From CAYFFZ01 sp049976505 (GTDB lineage Archaea > Thermoproteota > Nitrososphaeria > Conexivisphaerales > UBA164), in assembly GCA_049976505.1 (NCBI GenBank), contig JBMFIC010000015.1, forward strand, positions 1 through 28,747: a stretch of DNA of 28,747 bases. The letters are read 5' to 3'. Position numbers and translations under genes: made by a program. This document shows positions 7,615-14,688 of the stretch, one piece after another (the stretch's first letter is position 1; every line of letters begins with the position of its first letter). A model generated the notes under the pieces. The model was not told the DNA's origin. It searched no databases and saw nothing but the letters and a program-made list of their open reading frames with translations.

Positions 7615-7655
7615 GGATTTTTAAGGAAATCCCCAGCTTTAAAAATTGGAAGCTG
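7615..7655. repeat. Two tandem hairpins downstream of the IS605-like hairpin
   Basis: First inverted repeat GGATTT (7615-7620) / AAATCC (7627-7632), second CAGCTT (7634-7639) / AAGCTG (7650-7655), followed on the plus strand by a T-run at 7660-7664. On the minus strand the loop of the second supplies ATTTTTAAAG shortly after the stop of the neighbouring minus-strand gene, so it may act as its terminator. A plus-strand RNA ending at 7664 is also possible. Confidence 0.35.
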
Positions 7656-7673
7656 CTGCTTTTTCAGGAAAAA

Positions 7674-8072
7674 TTACTGCTGACTTTTCGAGGCTATCTC
7701 CTCAAGCTTCTTAAGGAGCACGCTTTCCACGTGGGAGTTCCAGAGCATTTCTGGAACGTCTACAAGGAGGAAAATCTCTGAGAGGAGCAGAGCTTCTATC
7801 GCTGTCACTGCTATGTTCTGGAGCCACTTTCCGACGCCTACGGTAACCTTTACATCGTTTCCCTGTTTCTCGAACACGAACGTCAGCGCTCTTTCAGCAG
7901 CAACAATATCCCTCAGTATACCTCCCTTCTGGGCCTGAACTATGGCCCTGTCCCCCTCGAACCTCTGCTGTACCTTGTAGTTGTCGCTCTGAAGATAGCT
8001 GACGAAATCATCTACGAGCTTCTGTACATCCCTGACGTTCTTGAGAACAATCTCCTTCTTGAACAGAGGCAT
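7674..8072 (-). CDS. Uncharacterised 132-residue protein
   Basis: I do not recognise a family. The sequence looks like an alpha/beta single domain: MPLFKKEIVLKNVRDVQKLV, then strands (YKVQQRFEGDRAIVQAQKGG; ALTFVFEKQGNDVKVTVGVG) and a long amphipathic to hydrophobic helix (AVTAIEALLLSEIFLLVD, about 88-105). The order of short strands followed by a helix that could cover a cavity recalls lipid- or ligand-binding folds, but this is only an impression. Codon usage and GC match its neighbours. A TATA-like box at 8095-8104 supports the ATG at 8072 as a leaderless start. It lies 40 nt downstream of the isochorismatase-like gene but has its own promoter. Confidence 0.7.
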   Translation of the reverse strand: MPLFKKEIVLKNVRDVQKLVDDFVSYLQSDNYKVQQRFEGDRAIVQAQKGGILRDIVAAERALTFVFEKQGNDVKVTVGVGKWLQNIAVTAIEALLLSEIFLLVDVPEMLWNSHVESVLLKKLEEIASKSQQ

Positions 8073-8094
8073 TGGATTAACTTACTGTGCACAC

Positions 8095-8104
8095 GCTATT
8101 AACC
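8095..8104 (-). promoter_or_regulatory. TATA-like box for the 132-residue unknown protein
   Basis: GGTTAATAGC on the minus strand, about 28 nt before ATG 8072. Confidence 0.45.
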
Positions 8105-8112
8105 GTTTCCCT

Positions 8113-8682
8113 CTAAACGCCCCAGAATTCAGCGAGCTCCGATGAGCTAAGAGTTGGAAAGAACCTGGAAAGGTTCGCCAGGGACCTTTCGTGTGCCTCT
8201 CTGTCAGCCGATGAAACTGCATCCCTTACTATAACTGGAATGAACCCGAGGGCGTAGGCATGCCTGGCGCTCGTCTCAACCCCTACGTCGGTTGCTATTC
8301 CCGTGAACACCAGCGTGGTCCTGTTAGCGTTTCTGAGCATTAGCTCCACGTTGGTGCCAACAAAGAGGGACCATGTGTTCTTGTTTATGACTATCTCGTT
8401 CTCAAGGGGCTTGACCACGAGCTCCATGTCCTCCGGCCTGAAAGATCCTCTCCATCTTATTAGCCTTGAGGCCGGGGGCTCAAAGCCCGGTGGGTATGGT
8501 GTGATCCTGGTAAATATCACTGGTACTCCAGCCTTTCGCGCGGCATCTATCGAGCTCTGAAGGCCCCTCATGAACTCCTCCTTATTGAATACGTTGTTGT
8601 AAAGAGCTCTGTGTACGTCCCAGGCAATCAGCGCTGAGCCCGCAGGCCTCAGGAGCTCTTTGAGATCCTCCCTGGAAATCAT
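8113..8682 (-). CDS. Isochorismatase-fold hydrolase lacking the usual nucleophilic Cys
   Basis: 189 residues, typical for the isochorismatase/cysteine-hydrolase superfamily. The Asp of the triad is D22 (LIAWDVHRAL), the Lys is K101 (VINKNTWSLF), and the third conserved block is FTGIATDVGVETSARHAYAL (127-146). In nicotinamidase-like members that block reads TDxCV; here G134 occupies the cysteine position. Loss of Cys also occurs in true isochorismatases such as EntB and PhzD, which hydrolyse a vinyl ether, so the protein need not be inactive, but amide hydrolysis through a thioester is unlikely. No isochorismate pathway gene is nearby. The substrate is unknown. A TATA-like box lies at 8702-8711. 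Confidence 0.82.
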   Translation of the reverse strand: MISREDLKELLRPAGSALIAWDVHRALYNNVFNKEEFMRGLQSSIDAARKAGVPVIFTRITPYPPGFEPPASRLIRWRGSFRPEDMELVVKPLENEIVINKNTWSLFVGTNVELMLRNANRTTLVFTGIATDVGVETSARHAYALGFIPVIVRDAVSSADREAHERSLANLSRFFPTLSSSELAEFWGV

Positions 8683-8701
8683 GATATATCTAAAATTTTT
8701 G

Positions 8702-8711
8702 CCTATAAAAG
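8702..8711 (-). promoter_or_regulatory. TATA-like box for the isochorismatase-fold gene
   Basis: CTTTTATAGG on the minus strand about 24 nt before ATG 8682. Confidence 0.4.
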
Positions 8712-8738
8712 CTTAGCGTCAGCACGGACTGGGATAAA

Positions 8739-8749
8739 GATATAAAAAG
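8739..8749 (+). promoter_or_regulatory. TATA box for the MFS transporter gene
   Basis: GATATAAAAAG, a strong archaeal TATA box, centred 28 nt before the TTG at 8772. This supports a leaderless TTG start; there is no ATG near. Confidence 0.55.
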
Positions 8750-8771
8750 CGGACCAGAGATTAACCCAGGC

Positions 8772-9875
8772 TTGTTCTCTGACGATCAGAGCGCCATCGA
8801 CAGATCTTTCAGATTTCTTGTAATCTCAAGGGCTACGAGAAGCGCATCCATAATATTCGTAAACCTGTCCCTCTCCCTTTATCTGAGGGATCTCGGCCTC
8901 AGCCTTGTAATGATCGGGGTTGCGTACTTCTTCATAGTCCTGTTCAATGTGTTCATTTCCATCGCCTTTGGAATGCTGGGGGACAGGATAGGCTATGCCA
9001 GGACCATGATAATTGCCGAGCTCCTTCCAGCCTCCTCCTTCTTCGTCCTGGCCTTTTCAAAAAATGTTTATGCGATCGTGCTTGCAGCCATGGTGGGTGG
9101 CATAACCGGATCACCTGGGGGCATGAGGGGAGCCTTTTCGCCCGGCATGACGTCGTACATCGCTAGGAACTGGTCCAACGAGGCTGAGAGGATAAGCAGG
9201 CTCTCCAAGGTCTATTCTGTTTCATCGCTCTCGGCTATTGCGGGATCTGCTATGCTGATATTCCATAGCAGGCTCGCCGTGGTTTACGGCCAGATCGGGG
9301 CCTTCAGGGTTCTCTACCTGATATCTGCTCTGATGGCCTGTGTTTCCCTAATTTTCCTGCTCTTTCTTAAGGAGAGAAGGGGACCTCGCAAGGCTACCCG
9401 AATAATGAGGAGGGAAAGCCTGGGATACTCCCTCAGGATAATAGCCCCCAACATGGTCAACGGGGCCGCCGTTGGGATCTCGTTCCCTCTGCTTCCTCTG
9501 TGGTTTGAGCTGGCCTACAGGGTTTCTTCCGGCATAATCGGGGCCGTCTTCACGTCGGCCTACCTTTTCAGCTCAGTCGGATCGTTCGTATCTGGCCGGA
9601 TAATAATCTCTGGAAGGCTGAGGGCCATAACGCTATCCTCTGGCGCCAGGCTTATACAGGGAGCCCTCCTGATTGCTATGGCTTTTTCGCCCTTCTTCCT
9701 GCTCGCAGCGGCAATATACTCGTTGAGGAGCTTCATAGCGGGCGCTGGAATGCCGGCCAGGAGCGCGGTAAGCATAAGGGGGATAAGCGAGGAGGACTAC
9801 GGAACTGCCTCAGCAGTTCAGGGGACCTTCAGCAGGAGCTCGCAGCTGACCTCAGCACTCTCTGGCTACTCATGA
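8772..9875 (+). CDS. MFS transporter, frameshifted before its last transmembrane helix
   Basis: 367 residues as read, from a TTG. About eleven hydrophobic helices, with the loop-2 signature of the major facilitator superfamily as GMLGDRIGYARTM (about 71-83) and a second-half equivalent around VSGRIIISGRLRA. It is probably a proton- or gradient-driven drug/metabolite transporter; the substrate is unknown. The frame ends in ALSGYS-stop, while the next frame continues without interruption as LMSQWIDLPLIAGGFIQMA..., a perfect twelfth helix and polar tail. A one-base deletion around 9866-9871 explains this, so the gene is either newly inactivated, split, or affected by an assembly error. Confidence 0.85.
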   Translation: MFSDDQSAIDRSFRFLVISRATRSASIIFVNLSLSLYLRDLGLSLVMIGVAYFFIVLFNVFISIAFGMLGDRIGYARTMIIAELLPASSFFVLAFSKNVYAIVLAAMVGGITGSPGGMRGAFSPGMTSYIARNWSNEAERISRLSKVYSVSSLSAIAGSAMLIFHSRLAVVYGQIGAFRVLYLISALMACVSLIFLLFLKERRGPRKATRIMRRESLGYSLRIIAPNMVNGAAVGISFPLLPLWFELAYRVSSGIIGAVFTSAYLFSSVGSFVSGRIIISGRLRAITLSSGARLIQGALLIAMAFSPFFLLAAAIYSLRSFIAGAGMPARSAVSIRGISEEDYGTASAVQGTFSRSSQLTSALSGYS

Positions 9876-9982
9876 GCCAGTGGATAGACCTCCCCCTGAT
9901 AGCGGGCGGGTTCATACAGATGGCGGCTGCCCTTATGTTCTTTGAGCTCATAAGATCATGGAAGAGGTTCCACGGGTACTGA
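9872..9982 (+). CDS. Displaced twelfth helix of the MFS transporter (possible 36-residue peptide)
   Basis: This frame encodes MSQWIDLPLIAGGFIQMA and on to FHGY, one hydrophobic helix with a basic end, as expected for the C-terminus of the transporter. Its ATG overlaps the upstream TGA as ATGA, the arrangement of translational coupling, so it could be made as a separate peptide; it may equally be the remains of a frameshift. It is listed because a reader using only the longer frame would lose it. Confidence 0.4.
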   Translation: MSQWIDLPLIAGGFIQMAAALMFFELIRSWKRFHGY

Positions 9983-9995
9983 GTTTTTGCAAAAA

Positions 9996-10004
9996 CTTAA
10001 ATTT
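9996..10004 (+). promoter_or_regulatory. TATA-like box for the RCK channel gene
   Basis: CTTAAATTT centred 28 nt before TTG 10028. It supports that TTG as a leaderless start. Confidence 0.5.
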
Positions 10005-10027
10005 GCAACAGCCCTGCATTCAGGCTG

Positions 10028-11083
10028 TTGAGGGAGAGGAAGCTGAAGTACAGACCTCCTCTATCGATAAGGTTCAGAGTGTACCTTGAAACGTTAATCC
10101 TTCATCCTTACCCTGTCATGAAACACATATGGAAACAGCTCCTTGTGCTGTTCTCCATGATAGCCTTCGGCGCGTACGTCTTCTCCTACTTCCAGAGGCT
10201 TGATCCGCTCTCCGCGCTACTTGCATCCGTTTCCACGATCTCTACGATAGGGCTCTATGCGCCGCCCATAACCTCAATACCAAACATCGAAAAGGTCATG
10301 CTTATAGGGATAATACTCACAAGCGTCGGCTCCGCCGCCTCACTTGTTCAGGGGATCGTGAACAGCGTGGTGAAGACCGACCTCTGTATAGACGAAGTTC
10401 AGAGGACAAAGATAAAGTACATGAAAAATCACGTGATAATCATCGGATATACGCAGATAGGCAAGTACGTTGCCGACAGGCTGATAGAAATGAAGAAGGA
10501 CTTCTGCGTTATCACAAGGAGGAAGGAGAACGTCAAGGAGCTGCAGGACAGGGGCATACCGTACGTTCCCTCGGACCTTTCATCTCCCATAGATGCCCTG
10601 AACGCAGCTAACGTTCAGAGCGCTTCCGTGATAATTTCAGCGCTCGAGAGCGACGAGCTCAACCTGCTGTACGCTTTAACGACAATGCACATGAACCCCC
10701 AGATAAGGACGGTAACTATAAACAACTCGGATCAGATCTACGAGAGCCTGAAGGAGGCTGGAGTTCATGTGGTGATCCCCATCTACAGGCTCATAGGAAG
10801 CATGCTCGCCTCCGCGACGGTAACTGAGAACGTGGTTGGGGTGGTGACGGAAATATCGAAGAGGATGCCCGGAATGGAGATCGTGGAGATCGAGGTTAAG
10901 AAGGATTCAAGGCTGGATGGCATGAGGATAAGCGAGCTTCCGCTGGATTACTTTGTGCTCATAAGGGAGGGAGGGCCGGTAAAATACATATCGCCAGATC
11001 TCCAGCTAAGGCCAGGCGATAGGATCCTTGCCCTCGTGGGTCTGGAGGGGCTGAGGGCGGTTCAGGAGCTGACGTTTAAGTAG
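10028..11083 (+). CDS. Two-helix ion channel with RCK (TrkA-N/TrkA-C) domains, divergent filter
   Basis: 351 residues from a leaderless TTG. Residues about 36-56 form TM1, 58-80 a pore helix and filter, 90-112 TM2; then a TrkA-N (RCK) Rossmann domain beginning HVIIIGYTQIGKYVADRL (G140...G145) and a TrkA-C domain (about 262-351, with IEVKKDSRLDGMRISELPL and PGDRILALVG). The plan is that of MthK-like, ligand-gated potassium channels of the cell membrane. The filter, expected as TVGYG, reads STIGLYAP (T73-I-G-L-Y77), so the second Gly and the order of the aromatic differ; ion selectivity is uncertain. The nucleotide motif is GxTxxG rather than GxGxxG, so the ligand may also differ. It stands as a single gene upstream of nurA, 38 nt away. 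Confidence 0.83.
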   Translation: MRERKLKYRPPLSIRFRVYLETLILHPYPVMKHIWKQLLVLFSMIAFGAYVFSYFQRLDPLSALLASVSTISTIGLYAPPITSIPNIEKVMLIGIILTSVGSAASLVQGIVNSVVKTDLCIDEVQRTKIKYMKNHVIIIGYTQIGKYVADRLIEMKKDFCVITRRKENVKELQDRGIPYVPSDLSSPIDALNAANVQSASVIISALESDELNLLYALTTMHMNPQIRTVTINNSDQIYESLKEAGVHVVIPIYRLIGSMLASATVTENVVGVVTEISKRMPGMEIVEIEVKKDSRLDGMRISELPLDYFVLIREGGPVKYISPDLQLRPGDRILALVGLEGLRAVQELTFK

Positions 11084-11087
11084 GAAT

Positions 11088-11096
11088 CAATTTAAG
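11088..11096 (+). promoter_or_regulatory. TATA-like box for the nurA-herA operon
   Basis: CAATTTAAG about 30 nt before the nurA ATG at 11122. Confidence 0.45.
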
Positions 11097-11121
11097 CAGG
11101 CGTCTCAATTACAAAAATCGT

Positions 11122-12912
11122 ATGAAAAACGAGTTCTCAAAGCTCTCCCAGAGCATAAAGCTTCAGGTTGATGAGCTTATAAGGAAATTCGATGAAAGGA
11201 AGAGGGAAATTCAGGAAAGGACCGAGGTCCTCTCCCTGTTCAGGCAGGTCCAGGAGGAGCAGGCTCTGAAGACAGCTCTGGATTACTTCGGTCAAGGCGA
11301 ACACGTTGCCTTTGGCGTCGACGGCTCGATGGACATGGAGGAGCGCATGGAGACGCTCATATTTTACGTGAACTCGGCCCTGTTCAGCTGCCCGCTTTAT
11401 GTGGGTGAAGATGGTGTCAGGGCAGATATAGGGAGCTCAAAAAGAGAAGACGCGCTCTCCGCGCATGCGGCTGTGCCGATGTGGCTTGAGGACGTACCGG
11501 AGTTCATAGCTGAGGAGCAGGAGGCCTCGGAGTTTGACGTGCAGCAGACCATAGAGAGGATACCTAACAGCTTCATGACGCTGGCCGAGCTCTGGACCGC
11601 ATACCGAGGCCTTAAGAGATGGCCGCGCAGCCTCGCTTTGCTTGACAGGTCAATTGCTGGCACGTTCGTCTCCTCCATGAAGGACCTGAGGATCGCGCTT
11701 GCCCCAGATGAGCCCCTTCTGACCAGGCTCGAGGGAAGGCATGGCAGGCCTACCAAGCTTGACCTCGCGCTAGCTTCAGTTTTAGGTCCGGGCGACATGA
11801 GCGTTCCAAGGAGGTTTCCCTATCTGAGCTATATTGCTATCAGAAGGCTTATGGAGGTCAAGGAGGCGACGCTAGACGAGCTCTCTTCATACCTGGGACT
11901 CACCGATGAGAGGCTCAAGGACAGGCTGCTGAAGGCGCTCAGGAGGCTAAACGAGAAGCACGAGAACAGGATATTTGAGCTCGGCTTTGGCGGAACTTTC
12001 AGGATAAACAGGGAGGTCGAGGGGTACTGGGACAGGGTCTCCTCCGCAGTGGAGGAATACTTGAAAGGAGTCTTCGAGGGCGAGGCCCATCCGCTCAAGC
12101 TCAGTGGGGACGTATGGCTCACAGCGTATGACGTGAGCGGGCTAAGCGTATATTTAATATATATGATCTATGATGCGGCGCGGAAAGGCGGATCGCTTGT
12201 CGTGGGCATAACCAAGGACAGCGCTGCTTCCGAGTTTACTAGGACTGTTTTGCCCCTCAGCCTGGCTAGCGACAGGGCGCTTTTCAAGCTGAAGAACGAC
12301 AGGACGCTCCTGACCTTCATTTCCGCGGTTCACTACAGCTCGCTCAGAACCCCCTGGAGGACCATATCCTACGACTATGGTCTATCGTACGTAACCTACC
12401 TGAACGGGGAGTACGTTGCAACGAAGAAGGGCATAGGAAGGACTCAGCTCTTCGCGAAGAGCTACTTCCAGCTGAGGACCTTCAGGAAGGATCCCATGTA
12501 CAGAAGCCCCGTATTCTATTACGACAGGTTCTACGACGAAAGGTTTGACTCGAAGATGGAGCTCAGACAGAAGGTGAAGATAAAGGACAGGGAGGAGGAG
12601 GTCAGCTTTTTCATCGAGAGGCCTGATTCCGAGAGGAACAGGCTGGACGACATGATAGTCCATCTTCTGAGCAGGATGGACAACCCTCAGGTCCTCGAGG
12701 CGCTTGGTCACAATCACCTCCTCTACATGGCGGACAAGTGGGTAAAATACGAAATCGCCCTAATAAGAAGATCGATAGACGGCATAACGAGGCTCAGGCT
12801 TGATGAATTCGCAAGAAGGGAAAAGCTATTTATGGTATCGAGAAGATTTAGAGATCTCAGGGCAGAGAGCGAAAGAATGAGGGAGGAGGGTGCACGGGAA
12901 ATTGAGCGATGA
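11122..12912 (+). CDS. nurA: NurA 5'-3' nuclease with inserted winged-helix-like segment
   Basis: 596 residues, clearly longer than most NurA proteins (roughly 330-450). NurA works with the HerA translocase to resect DNA ends for homologous recombination. The RNase H-like core is visible: VAFGVDGSMD (D67), AELWTAYRG (E156), LALLDRSIAG (D175), VVGITKDSAA (about 361-370), and a late region QVLEALGHNHLLYMAD containing the conserved His area. Residues 1-50 form a charged helix. Between D175 and the KDS segment sits an extra stretch, about 232-297, with TLDELSSYLGLTDERLKDRL followed by RRLNEKHENRIFELGFGGTF, which reads like a winged helix (recognition helix, then beta wing) and explains much of the length. 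The 3' end overlaps herA by 23 nt, so the proteins are coupled. Confidence 0.88.
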   Translation: MKNEFSKLSQSIKLQVDELIRKFDERKREIQERTEVLSLFRQVQEEQALKTALDYFGQGEHVAFGVDGSMDMEERMETLIFYVNSALFSCPLYVGEDGVRADIGSSKREDALSAHAAVPMWLEDVPEFIAEEQEASEFDVQQTIERIPNSFMTLAELWTAYRGLKRWPRSLALLDRSIAGTFVSSMKDLRIALAPDEPLLTRLEGRHGRPTKLDLALASVLGPGDMSVPRRFPYLSYIAIRRLMEVKEATLDELSSYLGLTDERLKDRLLKALRRLNEKHENRIFELGFGGTFRINREVEGYWDRVSSAVEEYLKGVFEGEAHPLKLSGDVWLTAYDVSGLSVYLIYMIYDAARKGGSLVVGITKDSAASEFTRTVLPLSLASDRALFKLKNDRTLLTFISAVHYSSLRTPWRTISYDYGLSYVTYLNGEYVATKKGIGRTQLFAKSYFQLRTFRKDPMYRSPVFYYDRFYDERFDSKMELRQKVKIKDREEEVSFFIERPDSERNRLDDMIVHLLSRMDNPQVLEALGHNHLLYMADKWVKYEIALIRRSIDGITRLRLDEFARREKLFMVSRRFRDLRAESERMREEGAREIER

Positions 12913-14647
12913 GGGAGTCTTCAACACCCTTGGCGGGAAGTTCGAGGCAAGGCTGAGGAGGCAGGAGGAAAGAAGAAGATCTGGTGGAGGCCGCGAGAAC
13001 GAGATAGTTGTGGTCTCGCAGGTTGCGCTTATAGAGGTGAAGTTTCATCCCGAGGTCTTCAGGGTCCTTCAGAAGCCGCAGTTCTTTGCCGTTGAGGACA
13101 TTCCGAATCAGTACCTGATTTATGAGGTAGCCTCAGTCGTTCCGCTCCATTACCAGATGGTGGGCATGGATGAGAAGCTGCCACGGGATATAAGATGGGA
13201 GATGATGGAGAGCATATCGCAGAGCTGGCAGGAGAGCAGCGAGACCTGGATAAACGTGTGGGCCGTTCCTACGAAGTACAGGATGATCCTGAATAACGGA
13301 AGGCCTGATTTCGTAAGGGACGCCTCGATACCCCTTCCTGGCTCAGTTGTCCATCTTCTCTCAAGAAGCACCGTGGAGAGCTTCCTGAGCTGGGACGATG
13401 GCGTTGAAATAGGACAGCTCATAGGGTTCGAGAGGCCTCTGAAGGTCAACCTTGAGTTCATGATAAAGTATCACATGGGGGCCTTTGGCTTTACCGGGTC
13501 AGGCAAGTCAAACCTTCTGTCATATCTGATCAGGCTTTCTCTGAGGAGGTTCACAGACCTGAAGGTCGTCGTCTTCGACGTCGCAGGTGAGTACGGCATT
13601 CATCTGCTGGACCTGCTTCTGAATGAGGGAGAGCTATACTCAACAGAGAACATAGGCAGGAGCCCCGAGGTGTTCCTGGAATCTCAGGCAATCCCCGAAA
13701 CTCTGGAGGAGGAGCTCGAGCGCAGGGGCATAAGGGACCTGAGAGAATACGCCAGGATGCTCATAGATGGCGGAAGGGTAAAACGGCTGACGACGGTAGG
13801 CTTCAGTCCTCCAACGCTCAGGGAGCTGATAGATGAAATAAACGAGAGCCTTGGAACGGTCGCCGCCCTGAAGGAGAGGCAGTTCCTTAGCGATCTGATA
13901 AACAGGATAGGATACTCTGATGACACTCCGCTAACATCCTTAAGCGGAAGCGATCGGGAAAAGCTGATAGAGACCCTGAGAGGCATAACGAAAGGGGTCT
14001 CCAACAGATCCAACATCTACGGCGAGCTGATCAGCCTTATAGACTATCTCAGCTCGCGTCAAGAGGGCAGTGAGGAGGGCCCATCGTCTATGTCTTCCGA
14101 TAGGCTCGCGGACTACATCATAGGCGGCGGCTCAAGAAGGCTCACAGTGGTCTACGTTCCGGATCCGACCGATGCGAGACAGGTTGTTGCCAAATTCATA
14201 GAGAGGCTACTTTACCTGAAGAAGACAAGAGGGGTCGGCACGAGGGTGCTCGTGGTCCTGGATGAGGCACAGGAGTTCATACCGGACAGGGTCACGGAGA
14301 AGGACCATTCAGACGCATCCAACAGGGCCGTGGAGGCGCTTCTGAGGCAGGGAAGAAAGTACAGGGCACACTGCTGGATAAGCACACAGAGGCTTGCCCA
14401 CCTCAACACAAACGCCGTTCAGCAGCTTCACAGCTACTTCGTAAGCACGCTTCCCAGGCTCTATGACAGGCTCGTAATAGCTGACGCGTTCTCCCTGAAC
14501 ACTGACATCGTTGAGAGGACCACCGATCTGGAGACCGGTCAGTGGCTCTTCGTCTCATACAGGGCTACGAGGCAGAAGAACGTGCCTGTGTTCATACAGG
14601 TTCCAAATAACGAGACAGAGCTGGTCAACGAGCTTGCAAAGATCTAG
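12890..14647 (+). CDS. herA: HerA-type hexameric DNA translocase/helicase
   Basis: 585 residues from a GTG at 12890; a TTG at 12902 is an alternative with better spacing from the purine-rich GGGAGGAGGG at 12881-12890. An N-terminal HAS-barrel region (about 40-185) precedes the RecA-like FtsK/HerA ATPase: Walker A GFTGSGKS (200-207), DVAGEYG after it, Walker B VLVVLDEAQEF (D458, E459), and the sensor/arginine region STQRLAHLNTNAVQQLHSYF. A helical insertion lies near 240-410 with an acidic/serine-rich loop (about 391-403). It forms the motor of the HerA-NurA end-processing machine. Mre11 and Rad50, often next to it in archaea, are not in this window. Confidence 0.93.
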   Translation: MHGKLSDEGVFNTLGGKFEARLRRQEERRRSGGGRENEIVVVSQVALIEVKFHPEVFRVLQKPQFFAVEDIPNQYLIYEVASVVPLHYQMVGMDEKLPRDIRWEMMESISQSWQESSETWINVWAVPTKYRMILNNGRPDFVRDASIPLPGSVVHLLSRSTVESFLSWDDGVEIGQLIGFERPLKVNLEFMIKYHMGAFGFTGSGKSNLLSYLIRLSLRRFTDLKVVVFDVAGEYGIHLLDLLLNEGELYSTENIGRSPEVFLESQAIPETLEEELERRGIRDLREYARMLIDGGRVKRLTTVGFSPPTLRELIDEINESLGTVAALKERQFLSDLINRIGYSDDTPLTSLSGSDREKLIETLRGITKGVSNRSNIYGELISLIDYLSSRQEGSEEGPSSMSSDRLADYIIGGGSRRLTVVYVPDPTDARQVVAKFIERLLYLKKTRGVGTRVLVVLDEAQEFIPDRVTEKDHSDASNRAVEALLRQGRKYRAHCWISTQRLAHLNTNAVQQLHSYFVSTLPRLYDRLVIADAFSLNTDIVERTTDLETGQWLFVSYRATRQKNVPVFIQVPNNETELVNELAKI

Positions 14648-14657
14648 CGCTTTAAAC

Positions 14658-14668
14658 GTTAAATAAAA
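14658..14668 (+). promoter_or_regulatory. TATA-like box for the aldehyde dehydrogenase gene
   Basis: GTTAAATAAAA centred about 26 nt before ATG 14689. Confidence 0.5.
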
Positions 14669-14688
14669 ACCGCGAGTTAATAGAAATC

